From Lentisphaeria bacterium (lineage in GTDB: Bacteria > Verrucomicrobiota > Lentisphaeria > Victivallales > JAADHT01), in the NCBI GenBank assembly GCA_015486135.1, contig WFSE01000145.1:1-36246 (forward strand): a DNA stretch of 36,246 nt. Reading direction: 5' to 3'. The notes beneath the pieces are model-generated. The model saw only the letters and a program-made list of their open reading frames with translations. It was not told the origin of the DNA and searched no databases. This document shows positions 15,196 to 23,986 of the stretch, one piece after another. Both the position numbers and the translations under genes were made by a program. Each line of letters opens with the position of its first letter. Positions within the stretch are counted from its first letter, which is position 1.

Positions 15196-17217
15196 TCACC
15201 GACTTTTCCGGAGGCCCCTTCGGCTCAACGGCTTCGCGTTGAAAACAAGGACATCGAACGGAGCCAGTTCGATTTTCACCGGACTCCCGGCGCTGGCGTT
15301 TGGGACCGCGGTCTTTTGGTCCGGATAGGACGGAGTCAGGGAATACTTCCTCGGAGCGCCCTTTGGCAACTCGAACACCTTGCCGACATCCAAGGTGAAA
15401 GTCTGTTTCTTGTCGCTGGGATTCCTCAGCACCAACACGCCTTTTCCGCGATTCCAGGAAGCCCATCCGTAAACCTCGCGTTTTTCGGGATTGCCTCCAA
15501 CCCAATGGGTATCAACCAGAATGTTGATGTTGGCCCTAGCCCATTTCGCCGCGGCGGCCAAGTCGTCCCACATGCGCTTGGTCAACAGGGACGGAGTTAT
15601 ATACAGTTCCTGCAGTCCGGATCCGCAACCGAACGCGGCCCGAACTTCGTGCCGGAACGAATTCTCATCCAATGGCATACCCCCCGGCCCACCCCTTTTG
15701 GACACTATGACGCCATGAAACATCAAGCTATTCAATGGATACAGCGGTCCTTGCGAGACTATGTGCCCGTAGGTCAACGTATCCCTGTAAGTAATCCAGC
15801 CCTCCCGGGGGTTCCCAGGTTTCACCGTCGAGAAATCTGCACCCTGACGCCATATCGAATCGGCGTAAAACGTCCAAAACGGACTGGGCCAAGTACCAAC
15901 CGTGGCGCTGATAAAAACATCGGGATTGATCTTCCGCAACGTCTTGGACATATCCAACACGGCCTCGATGTCGGCAGCCGACGCGGATCCGCCGCCCCCC
16001 ATCCCGTCGAACTTGAAAAAATTCACTCCCTGCTTTTTCATCATCATCTCGGCGGTGGAAACGAAAAGCTTCCTGTAGTTGGGGCCGGCCATGGAAAAAC
16101 CATTGCCGTTGCACTCCAATCCCATCTTGGCGCCACTCTTCAGCCTTTCACTTTTCGCCTGGGCATACCCGCCCCAAGGCGACATCCAGACACCAACTCC
16201 CGCTCCGTAAGACTTGGCGAGTGCTCCAATCTTTTTGAACCCATTGGGGAAGCCATCGTGGAAATGCCAAACTTTAACGTGGGAGTCCCAACCATCGTCC
16301 ATCACGAATCCGTTCATTTTCACGCCGCGTTTCTTGACGAGTTCGTCGCCTATCATCTTCACGGACTCCAACGCCTCCTTCTCGGTCATGCGGTTGCCGG
16401 GACGATCTATATTCAAATCGAACCAGCTGTTGTAATGAAGATAGAAGCGGTATGGATGCGCCCGCTCCCGCTCCAGACAATACAGAAACCCGCGGCGAAG
16501 CTGCCCTTTTGGACACACCCCCACAAGCGACTCAACCGAAAACGACTTCCCCTTCCCAAGCTCAATTCCAACATCTCGGGCGCAACGAACAACGCCTCCC
16601 CCATCCACGGTGTTTCGGGAGATGGGATGCGCCACTCCTAGGAATATATCGCCTACGACAACTGGCGAACCATTCACCTTCCCCACGCATTTCGCTCCGG
16701 AAACGGATGCGTTCAAGGCCGCCAGTGACTTGAGAGAACGCGGCTTCGCAGTCATAACCGACACGTTCTGCTTTACGTAGTTCGAGCCGTCGCGCAACTC
16801 GGCGGTCCACAGGACAGTCACCCCGTCCACCTCGAATTTAGCTTTGAGCCTGACACCAGGATAACGGCTCGACATCGGTAACGCGCCGCGAACGCCCTTT
16901 AGATTCAACCGACCTATCGGAGCAGCCGGCTTGACATTCGCCGACGACACCGTTCCATCTTTAAACCGGGCTTGAAACACCGGGGAGTCAAACTTCAACA
17001 CCTGCCCCGTCAAGCGATTCGTTACCGTCGTCAGGAAAAAACCTTTGCCGCTAAGTGTCCATTTCACCGCGACAACCGCGTTCGACAACGTGTATGTTCC
17101 GCCTGAAGAACGGGCAAACGCTTTGCCCGGCGACACCTTGGAGGGAAAAACCAATACATCCGCCGAAACCGCGGAAACCCAAGAAAAACACATCAACGAA
17201 AAAAGAATCGCCCTCAT
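15196..17217 (-). CDS. Exported glycoside hydrolase, clan GH-D-like (GH36/GH27-type, putative alpha-galactosidase)
   Basis: 673 aa with a signal peptide (MRAILFSLMCFSWVSAVSA-D). An N-terminal beta-sandwich-like region (about 20-240) precedes a TIM-barrel part (about 255-560) and a small C-terminal beta domain (about 580-665). Clan GH-D hallmarks are visible: GFVMDDGWDS (about 304-312, the DDGW motif), GVGVWMSPWGG (about 340-350), and FFKFDGMGG with the probable nucleophile D404 in the K-x-D motif. A later Asp in YADSIWRQGADF (about 452-462) is a candidate acid/base. Such enzymes are retaining alpha-galactosidases or relatives acting on plant or mucin glycans. The exact family and substrate are uncertain because identity was judged from motifs only. 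The Shine-Dalgarno is ggagggtg. It follows the RND gene by 124 bp but probably has its own promoter. Confidence 0.75.
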   Translation of the reverse strand: MRAILFSLMCFSWVSAVSADVLVFPSKVSPGKAFARSSGGTYTLSNAVVAVKWTLSGKGFFLTTVTNRLTGQVLKFDSPVFQARFKDGTVSSANVKPAAPIGRLNLKGVRGALPMSSRYPGVRLKAKFEVDGVTVLWTAELRDGSNYVKQNVSVMTAKPRSLKSLAALNASVSGAKCVGKVNGSPVVVGDIFLGVAHPISRNTVDGGGVVRCARDVGIELGKGKSFSVESLVGVCPKGQLRRGFLYCLERERAHPYRFYLHYNSWFDLNIDRPGNRMTEKEALESVKMIGDELVKKRGVKMNGFVMDDGWDSHVKVWHFHDGFPNGFKKIGALAKSYGAGVGVWMSPWGGYAQAKSERLKSGAKMGLECNGNGFSMAGPNYRKLFVSTAEMMMKKQGVNFFKFDGMGGGGSASAADIEAVLDMSKTLRKINPDVFISATVGTWPSPFWTFYADSIWRQGADFSTVKPGNPREGWITYRDTLTYGHIVSQGPLYPLNSLMFHGVIVSKRGGPGGMPLDENSFRHEVRAAFGCGSGLQELYITPSLLTKRMWDDLAAAAKWARANINILVDTHWVGGNPEKREVYGWASWNRGKGVLVLRNPSDKKQTFTLDVGKVFELPKGAPRKYSLTPSYPDQKTAVPNASAGSPVKIELAPFDVLVFNAKPLSRRGLRKSR

Positions 17218-17341
17218 TTCTATTCACCCTCCTAAAACTTTTGAAAAAACCGACGTAGCATGGGAATCAGCAATACTATACAGGCTGTCCCGAAAAAGCC
17301 TAGCACAAGTTAGGGCCCAAATCACACGACCACATGCCGCG

Positions 17342-20300
17342 TCATTTCGCCCCGGCCCAAACGGTCAGATCGTCCAGCAGGGAATAGACGACCGGAATAA
17401 CGACAAGTGTCAGAATGGTTCCCGCCGCCAGTCCGAACGCCGCCACGACCCCCAAGGGGCTCATCCGCTCCAGCCCCACCGCCATCTCGAAAATCAGGGG
17501 CGTCAATCCGATTATGGTCGATACCGTCGTCATCAAAATCGGCCGTATTCGGAGTCGAACCGAGTGCAATATGGCGTCGCGGCGGCTCTCGCCCCGCTTC
17601 CGCGCCTGTATAATGAAGTCCAACAGCAGAATACTGTTGTTCACAATCGTCCCACCCAAGAATATGATCCCCATCATCGCCGGCTTGCACATGGGCTTGT
17701 TGAAGATGAGCAATCCCCACATGGCGCCGGCGACCGCTAGCGGAATCGCCGCCATAATCGTGATTGGATGGACGAAGGAACGGAACATGGCGAGCAAAAG
17801 GACGTAAAGAAACGCCAACCCTATAACCAACGCCTTCATCATACGCGTGTTGCTCGCCTTCATATCCGCCATGCTTCCCGCGACTTCAATCGAATATCCC
17901 GCCGGAGTCTTTATCCCGGCCAGAGCTTTCGACGCCTTTCCCGCCGCCTGCCCTATCGTGAGAACTTTGTTCAACGCGGTGACATCTATGGTGTTCAATA
18001 TGTCCTCGCGGGTGATATAGGGTTGCGTCTTCAGCTTCTTTATTTCCGCCAGGTTCCGCACCTGCAGGAAACAGTGCTTCGTGGGGATGTAGATATCTCC
18101 CAGCGCGCTCGGGGATGAAATCGCGGAATCCGCGTATTTCACCCGGATGGGGATGGAAAGATAATTCTTCAAATCGAACGATCCGACGACATACCCCTTC
18201 AAGGTGGCCTTGACCTCTATCGCAATGTCACGGGGCGTTATCCCGTATGTGGCGCATTTCAGCTCGGAAGGCTCGATCTGGAACTTCGTCTTGTCGAAAT
18301 ACCACGAACGGCGGATGTCCACCAGTCCTTTGACCTTTCCAAGCCGTTTCACGACCTGGTCGGCTAGTTTGTCCAACACCCGGCTGTCGGGTCCGCTGAT
18401 AATCACATCCAATGGCGCCTTGGTTGTGGACAATGGAGTCGCCCCGTATTCAGTCACCATCAAATCTTTTATCCCGGGGATCTTCTGGAATTTCGCCCGC
18501 CAACCGGCATCGACATCCCAAATAGTGATCTTCCGACGGTTTCTAGGCACCATCCGGACAGTTATCTGGACACTTTGAGCGGTCGCGCCGCCGCCGCCGA
18601 AGGTTATCTGTCCAGGCTCCGAACCGACAACCGTCGATATCTGCTTGACATATTTGTTCTTCTTTATCTCCGATTCGACCTTGTCGATAATCCTCTCCAC
18701 CGAGGAAAGCTTCATATCCGAAGACGTGTTGAACGATATTATGGATATCCCGGTGTCCATCGGAGGCATCATCTCTTTCCCGATTAACGGGGGGACAATG
18801 CGCATGCTAACGACGAATAGCGCGAGAGCCAAAATTATCGTTATCGCCCTATGCCTCAAAGCCTTATCAAGAACCCACGTATAGATGTCCGCCAGTTTCG
18901 TTATGAGTCCGTCCGTCCGGAAGAAAAAGCGTTCGAGAAAGTTCTTCTTGCGCTCGGGCCCGGAAAGGAGCTTCGCCGTCAGCAAGGGCACTATCGACAA
19001 CGCCGCGATCAGCGACGCCACCAAGGTCGAGCATATCATCAAGTTCAGCGGACGCATAATCTGCTGCGTGTATCCCCCGGTGAACATAACCGGAATAAGC
19101 ACGACAACCGTAGTAAGCATCCCCGCCGTAATACTCAACTTCACCTCGTCGGTGGCCTCGCGCGTCGCCTTGTACGCGTCGGGGGTCTTCATCCCGCGGT
19201 AGTGGCGGTATATGTTCTCCAGCACCACGATCGACGCGTCCACCACCATCCCCACCGAGATTATCAGACCCGATAGCGTAACCATATTCAACGTGAATGG
19301 GCTTAGCCACAATATTATCAAGCTGGCGAAGAACGCCATGGGAATGCTCACCGAAACGACCAACGCCGCCCGCATGTCCGCCATGAACACGAATATCACA
19401 AGAGCCGTCAGGATTATCGCCTGGATCAAGCTGGAACGCATCCCCTGAACATTCACGTCAATAACCGGAGACTGGTCGGTGGTCAGCTCGAAAGCGATAT
19501 CGGGATAGGCGCGATTCAACTCTGGGAGTTTCTTTTTGATGTTGTTTATGGTCGAAACCGTCCCGGCCGTGTCGAGCCGGGTAACATTCATCGCTATCGC
19601 CGGCTTTCCATTACCATGATACAAAGAACGCGGCTCCGCGGACGTTAGCTCCACATCCGCGATGTCGCGGAGGAATATCGTGCCGTTTCCGCGCTGCGCC
19701 ACGGGAATATTCTCTATCGACTTCAGATCCTCGAACTCGTCGTAGGTGCTGACGATGTATTCCCCGTTCTTCGTGTACACATATCCGGAGGGGTAATCCA
19801 AATTGTGCTTGCGCAATTCCCCGACAACTTCGATGGCGGAAAGTTTATTGGCGTCCAGCTCCGTCTTATGCATCCTTATCCGTATCTCGGGCATGTTCGC
19901 GCCAAACACGTCCACATCGGCAACCCCCTCCACATTCAACAATGCGTCAGTTATCTGGTTCTCGGCTAGGAGCCGTATATCCCGCAGGGTCTTGCCCGAT
20001 CCCGCCTTGGGGGACAACGCGATGGTCAACAACGGACGGGTCGTATTCGTAATACGGTATATCATCGGCTTCTTTATCCCCTCGGGAAGCTTCGCCTCGA
20101 CACGCGCCACCGCGTTCTGAACATCAACCACCGCTCCGCCAATCGACTTGTAATAATAAAACTCGGCGGTTATCGACGACACCTCGTCGCGGGAGACGCT
20201 TCTTATCCGTTTCAGCCCGCTTATACTGTTGAGCTCCTTCTCTAGAACCTCGGTTATCTTGTGTGAGATATTTTCGGCGGATGCGCCTGGATACACCGTT

Positions 20301-20437
20301 ATCACCGCCACCTGCGGGGGCGTGGTGTCCGGAAACAGGTCGGTGCGAGTCCGGAAAAAGGCCATCAACCCCATCACCACAGCAAGCAGCGAAAGCGCCA
20401 CGACAACATAGCTATGCTTTAGCGAAAAATGCGTCAT
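17342..20437 (-). CDS. RND-superfamily inner-membrane efflux pump
   Basis: 1031 aa, full length for an AcrB/CusA-type permease. There is an N-terminal TM helix (about 10-30), then porter-domain blocks (TTPPQVAVITVYPGASAENI, ISGLKRIRSVSRDEVSSI, VEGVADVDVFG). The TM4 motif is VGMVVDASIVVLENIYRHYRG (about 393-412). A second internal repeat ends in TTVSTIIGLTPLIFEMAVG and GLAAGTILTLVVIPVVYSLL. TM4 carries a single Asp (VVDAS) where typical HAE1 drug pumps have VDD, while metal pumps of the CusA type have VDAA, so the substrate class is ambiguous. Its ATG overlaps the adaptor stop codon (ATGA), which indicates coupling. It is the last gene of the arsenic island. No TolC-like outer-membrane partner is present. 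Confidence 0.93.
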   Translation of the reverse strand: MTHFSLKHSYVVVALSLLAVVMGLMAFFRTRTDLFPDTTPPQVAVITVYPGASAENISHKITEVLEKELNSISGLKRIRSVSRDEVSSITAEFYYYKSIGGAVVDVQNAVARVEAKLPEGIKKPMIYRITNTTRPLLTIALSPKAGSGKTLRDIRLLAENQITDALLNVEGVADVDVFGANMPEIRIRMHKTELDANKLSAIEVVGELRKHNLDYPSGYVYTKNGEYIVSTYDEFEDLKSIENIPVAQRGNGTIFLRDIADVELTSAEPRSLYHGNGKPAIAMNVTRLDTAGTVSTINNIKKKLPELNRAYPDIAFELTTDQSPVIDVNVQGMRSSLIQAIILTALVIFVFMADMRAALVVSVSIPMAFFASLIILWLSPFTLNMVTLSGLIISVGMVVDASIVVLENIYRHYRGMKTPDAYKATREATDEVKLSITAGMLTTVVVLIPVMFTGGYTQQIMRPLNLMICSTLVASLIAALSIVPLLTAKLLSGPERKKNFLERFFFRTDGLITKLADIYTWVLDKALRHRAITIILALALFVVSMRIVPPLIGKEMMPPMDTGISIISFNTSSDMKLSSVERIIDKVESEIKKNKYVKQISTVVGSEPGQITFGGGGATAQSVQITVRMVPRNRRKITIWDVDAGWRAKFQKIPGIKDLMVTEYGATPLSTTKAPLDVIISGPDSRVLDKLADQVVKRLGKVKGLVDIRRSWYFDKTKFQIEPSELKCATYGITPRDIAIEVKATLKGYVVGSFDLKNYLSIPIRVKYADSAISSPSALGDIYIPTKHCFLQVRNLAEIKKLKTQPYITREDILNTIDVTALNKVLTIGQAAGKASKALAGIKTPAGYSIEVAGSMADMKASNTRMMKALVIGLAFLYVLLLAMFRSFVHPITIMAAIPLAVAGAMWGLLIFNKPMCKPAMMGIIFLGGTIVNNSILLLDFIIQARKRGESRRDAILHSVRLRIRPILMTTVSTIIGLTPLIFEMAVGLERMSPLGVVAAFGLAAGTILTLVVIPVVYSLLDDLTVWAGAK

Positions 20438-21675
20438 TTTCCCTTTCCACCGTTACTTTTCCCTCCTTTGCCGGAGACTGGAACAGCTACCTTGCCCAAA
20501 GGCATCACGGCGAGGCCGTTGGCGAGCTTGGCCCATCCCAGAAAAGCACTCACCACAACCTCGTCTCCCACCTTCAAATCGCCCGACACCGCCGCCTTCG
20601 TCTCGTTGTTCGACAACACCTTCACGGGAATCTGAACAAGCTTGCCGCCACGAACCACAAACACAAAACTGCCATCCCCACCGCTATTATCTATGTTCAC
20701 CGCGCCGGAGGGGACTATCAGGACATCCCCCAAAACCTTGTTGTCAAGGTAAGCCAGAACATATTGACCACTGACGAACCGAGCCGACTCAGTCTTCGGA
20801 ATCACCGCCTCCACACGGACCATTTTATCCGATCCCACGGAGGGATATATCTTAGTTATGGGAACCACCACGGGGCTCGAGGATGTGATAACATCCAATT
20901 TGTCCCCAACTTTGACCGAACGCATATCCACCTGCGGCACCTGGACCTGTAGTTTCAACTGAGTCTGGAACTCCACCACCATCAGTTGCTTCCCGGGAAC
21001 CGCCAAATCGCCCGGGTCCACCGGAACCTCGCACACGACGCAGTCGAACGGCGCCCTTATCTTCGCATAGCTCAAATTGGTCTCAGCCAAACTCAACGCC
21101 CCCTCCGCCGCCGCCAATTCCGCCAACAGTGTCTTGCCGCGCTGTAACGCAACCTTATAGCGTCCAGTAGCCTCGTTCAACTGCTCCGTAGATGTCTCCA
21201 ACTGCTTCGCCGGCACAATATCCTGGTCGTGCAAAACCCTGTCGCGCGCCATCTGTTTCTGCCAATAGTCCACAGAAGCTTTAAGGGACTGCGTATTGAC
21301 CTTGTTGGCGGCGATTTGGGTCTTCACATTCTCGATTCGGGCTTTGGCTACAGCTACAGCCTGCTTTAGATTCCGGTCGTCCAGATTTATCAACGCGCCT
21401 CCAGCGGAAACCTTCTCCCCCTCCCGGTGGAGTATTTTCGTTATCTCCGAGGTTATACGGGCGGAAACATTTGCGGTCGTAAAAGGAACCATTATCCCGA
21501 CATACCTTTTAGGCGCCACGAATTCGCCCCGCGTCACCTTGGCGATCGCCACTGGAACCGGACGCCCGCCCAAGGCCTTGGCTTGCGCCAGTTGCCTCTT
21601 GCGGCGAACCACCGCCGCCACGGCGACCGCCACCAACACAACCACCACTATCGCCACCTTAACGCCGCGTTTCAT
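20434..21675 (-). CDS. RND periplasmic adaptor (membrane fusion protein, HlyD/AcrA type)
   Basis: 413 aa. An N-terminal membrane anchor (KVAIVVVVLVAVAVAAVV, about 6-23) is followed by a lipoyl-like half (ARITSEITKILHREGEKVSAGGALINLD), a coiled-coil hairpin (about 110-205; KARIENVKTQIAANKVN, LAELAAAEGALSLAETNL) and the second lipoyl half (IRAPFDCVVCEVPVDPGDLAVPG). Beta-barrel and membrane-proximal domains complete it. A Gly/Lys-rich tail (SGKGGKSNGGKGK) ends the protein. It links the RND pump to an outer-membrane channel encoded elsewhere. The start is fixed by a strong ggaggt. It begins 72 bp after the DGC gene. Confidence 0.93.
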   Translation of the reverse strand: MKRGVKVAIVVVVLVAVAVAAVVRRKRQLAQAKALGGRPVPVAIAKVTRGEFVAPKRYVGIMVPFTTANVSARITSEITKILHREGEKVSAGGALINLDDRNLKQAVAVAKARIENVKTQIAANKVNTQSLKASVDYWQKQMARDRVLHDQDIVPAKQLETSTEQLNEATGRYKVALQRGKTLLAELAAAEGALSLAETNLSYAKIRAPFDCVVCEVPVDPGDLAVPGKQLMVVEFQTQLKLQVQVPQVDMRSVKVGDKLDVITSSSPVVVPITKIYPSVGSDKMVRVEAVIPKTESARFVSGQYVLAYLDNKVLGDVLIVPSGAVNIDNSGGDGSFVFVVRGGKLVQIPVKVLSNNETKAAVSGDLKVGDEVVVSAFLGWAKLANGLAVMPLGKVAVPVSGKGGKSNGGKGK

Positions 21676-21747
21676 ACAACCTCCAAATTCTCAATCGCCC
21701 AAAACACGATGGCGCCTAAAACAAACCGAAAAACAAAAAACACCATC

Positions 21748-22122
21748 TCATCCAAGTAGTTCCGCCGCCTTTTCCGCGATTTCCGCGACGGCGTCCTCGT
21801 TAACATCCGTCTTCCCCTTCTCGAACCCGCAATCAGTAACCCGCAAAGTCGCGAATTCCGCGAACCCGGCGTTCTCCAGCGAGCGCTTCACGCAGTCCAT
21901 CGGACAACCATCAAGCGCCAACACCTTATCTGCCGAACGCGTAGTTTCCAAAATAAAATCCACCTTCCCGCCAATTCCCGCCATACAGAACATCTTGCCC
22001 GTACCGTCAGCGGTCATTTTCCTCGCCGCCCTGTCGGACAACTCCCCCACATCCGCCGCGCCGCTGCAAGCGAAGATCAATTTCAATCCATCCTTGCCGG
22101 AACATTCGCATCCAGTACCCAT
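21748..22122 (-). CDS. DGC-domain putative zinc-binding protein
   Basis: 124 aa from ATG 22122 (MGTGCECSG), chosen because gaggaggt precedes it; the ORF-track start at 22152 has no such support. Conserved Cys positions are C5/C7, C19 in FACSGAADVGEL, C46 in MFCMAG, and the family-naming motif LDGCPMDC (C73, C77) followed by a helix. This is the DGC family of small Cys-rich proteins annotated as putative zinc-binding, with no proven biochemical role. These proteins recur next to arsenic and redox genes. Their four or more Cys could bind Zn(II) or As(III), which is inference. It lies 99 bp after the ArsG fusion and 72 bp before the RND adaptor. Confidence 0.85.
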   Translation of the reverse strand: MGTGCECSGKDGLKLIFACSGAADVGELSDRAARKMTADGTGKMFCMAGIGGKVDFILETTRSADKVLALDGCPMDCVKRSLENAGFAEFATLRVTDCGFEKGKTDVNEDAVAEIAEKAAELLG

Positions 22123-22221
22123 TATCAACCTCCTCGTTGTCCACAAAATCAAACAGCCACATCTTTAGTTATTCGCACAACACGCACATAAAGTGACACC
22201 CCGCCACAAAATCCGCGCGGC

Positions 22222-23436
22222 CTACGCTTTGTAAATCAAATACAATCCCGTAACCACCACCAACACGGCGCAGGCTCGCTTCAGGTAAACCGCGCCCTTC
22301 GACTCCTCGTTCCAGTCCAAATATCTCTGAATCCACTCCGTAAACGTCCCGGCGAACACAATCACCGCGCAATGCCCCACTCCGTAGAATAGCAACAACG
22401 CCACTCCATAGGCCATGTCCGTCACGGCCTCTTTCACCACTATCGCCAGCATCGGCGCCATATACGCGAAAGTGCACGGCCCTATCGCCACTCCGAAAAC
22501 AAGCCCCAAAACCAATGCCGCCAAAAGCCCTTTCCGCTCCATCTTGACTCGCCCGGGACCGCTCCAAGGCATCGGAAACACATCCAGCAAATGGAGCCCG
22601 ACAAGGAGAAAAATCCCCGCCACAAAATAACTTGTCCAAGAACCCAAATCCCCGAGCATATGCCCGGTCGCCGCGGTGGCTACCCCAATCACCGCTATCG
22701 TCGCTAAAATCCCCCCGGCGAAAAGCGTCGCCAATACGAACGCGCGCCTCGTCGTCATCTCCTCCTGATCGTTTATGAACCCCACGATCAAGGGGATGCT
22801 CGACAAGTGGCACGGGCTGAGCAGAATACTCAACACCCCCCACACGAACGCCGCGGCGAACGCGATAACCGCGGTCTTTTTCAAATCCGCCGCCAAACCT
22901 CCGAAAAGATTCGACAACCAGCCGGCGTCGCTAGTGGTGGCATCCCCGCCAGCCTTCTCCGGAACCCCCTCCCCCGCTCCATCGACAGAGGCCTCCGTCG
23001 ACTGCCCCAAATCCACGCCAAGCTCGCGCCATTTGGCGACAATCTCCTCCTCGGGGAAGAAACCCTCGTGCCGAAACACCTCATTCCCGGATGCGTCGAG
23101 AAATATCTGCGTGGGAATCAGCTTGATCTTGTATTTGAACCCCACATCGCGGTTCTGGGTGACATCCACGAACTCCACTCTCAACCGCTTCGAGTATTTC
23201 TCCCGCAAAGAATCCAGCACACTCTCCATCATCTTGCAGGGCACGCAAGTTGTGGACCCGAGCTCGAGCATCGTGGGCAACCCCGCCGCGGACCTCGCGG
23301 ATTCTGCGGATCCAGCGGATTTCGCAGCCGCCTCACCACCACCGGCGGCACCGTCGGCACCAGTAAACTTCAACGCCACTACAGCGACAGTCAACGCCGC
23401 GACAACCGCGGTTATAATGGCCTTGCCTTTAGTCAT
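22222..23436 (-). CDS. Thioredoxin domain fused to ArsG/CcdA-like membrane transporter
   Basis: 404 aa from ATG 23436 (gaggag just upstream); the track start is an in-frame GTG. A signal anchor lies at about 5-23. An Ala/Ser-rich linker (about 27-52) is encoded by near-9-bp DNA repeats. A thioredoxin-like domain with CVPC (64-67) and IPTQIFLD, the cis-Pro region, spans about 53-135. A second linker follows (about 138-172). The rest is a CcdA/DsbD-type integral membrane domain of about six TM helices with paired Cys in LSPCHLSSIPL and IGPCTFAYMAP. NCBI naming calls this membrane family ArsG, the efflux permease for aromatic arsenicals, and ArsF is directly upstream here (21-bp gap). The alternative is a DsbD-like electron conduit to periplasmic thioredoxins. 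Confidence 0.82.
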   Translation of the reverse strand: MTKGKAIITAVVAALTVAVVALKFTGADGAAGGGEAAAKSAGSAESARSAAGLPTMLELGSTTCVPCKMMESVLDSLREKYSKRLRVEFVDVTQNRDVGFKYKIKLIPTQIFLDASGNEVFRHEGFFPEEEIVAKWRELGVDLGQSTEASVDGAGEGVPEKAGGDATTSDAGWLSNLFGGLAADLKKTAVIAFAAAFVWGVLSILLSPCHLSSIPLIVGFINDQEEMTTRRAFVLATLFAGGILATIAVIGVATAATGHMLGDLGSWTSYFVAGIFLLVGLHLLDVFPMPWSGPGRVKMERKGLLAALVLGLVFGVAIGPCTFAYMAPMLAIVVKEAVTDMAYGVALLLFYGVGHCAVIVFAGTFTEWIQRYLDWNEESKGAVYLKRACAVLVVVTGLYLIYKA

Positions 23437-23457
23437 ACATCTCCTCGATGGCGCCAC

Positions 23458-23931
23458 TCACTTGATCAATTCCAGCATCTCATTAAGATTCTTCCGAACA
23501 TATTCCACAAACTTCCCGTTGTCGCCGAGAAGCTTCCACACCGCGTCGAGCACCTTGACCTTGACCTCTTTGCCGTCCTTCACCGCGACCAAAACGGGGA
23601 TCTTCGCCTCCGATTTGTATTTTTTCAGGAATCCGGCGTTCTCCTTTTCGTCCACATTCAGCGACTTGAAGGTTATTTTCCCCTTCTCCACAAGGGCCTT
23701 GTAGATCGGCTTCACCTCTATCTCGGTCCCGTTCTTCAGATTCGCCCCCTTCCCGCCGAATACCGCCGCCTTCAAAAGGTTCTCTATCGTGTTGCACGAC
23801 ATACACCGAAACGTGTTGTGGGGATAGTAAACATCAACCCGACTCTTCGCCGGAGCCACCGCGGCCTCATCGGCGGCGACATCAAAACAGCAGAGCCCCG
23901 CCATCAATGTCATCAGCGCCATCAATTTCAT
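23458..23931 (-). CDS. ArsF-family thioredoxin-fold protein (organoarsenical nitroreductase subunit family)
   Basis: 157 aa. A signal peptide (MKLMALMTLMAGLCCFDVAA-D) precedes a thioredoxin-like domain with VYYPHNTFRCMSCNTIE (CxxC at 43-46), FKSLNVDEKENAGFLKKY, and the cis-Pro region KIPVLVAVKDGKEV. These blocks match the family labelled ArsF, subunit of a nitrophenyl-compound nitroreductase, in current NCBI nomenclature. That name comes from the arsEFG system described for aromatic arsenicals in Shewanella. Catalytic nitroreduction by this single protein is doubtful, because no flavin motif is visible. An extracytoplasmic thiol carrier is the more direct reading. The start has aaaggag. The neighbours TauE/SafE and Trx-ArsG probably form a functional unit with it. 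Confidence 0.78.
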   Translation of the reverse strand: MKLMALMTLMAGLCCFDVAADEAAVAPAKSRVDVYYPHNTFRCMSCNTIENLLKAAVFGGKGANLKNGTEIEVKPIYKALVEKGKITFKSLNVDEKENAGFLKKYKSEAKIPVLVAVKDGKEVKVKVLDAVWKLLGDNGKFVEYVRKNLNEMLELIK

Positions 23932-23986
23932 TTCGCCAATCTCCTTTTTTTGAAAAAACTTCCGCCGCGAATTCCGCGGACGACAC

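Noticed and set aside
15316-16641. 441-codon + strand ORF antisense to the glycosidase
   Set aside because: It is antisense of a gene with signal peptide, Shine-Dalgarno and catalytic motifs. The translated sequence resembles no protein family.
17281-17341. Possible terminator after the RND pump gene
   Set aside because: There are only short GGCT/AGCC and GGGCCC pairings and no T-run in the right direction.
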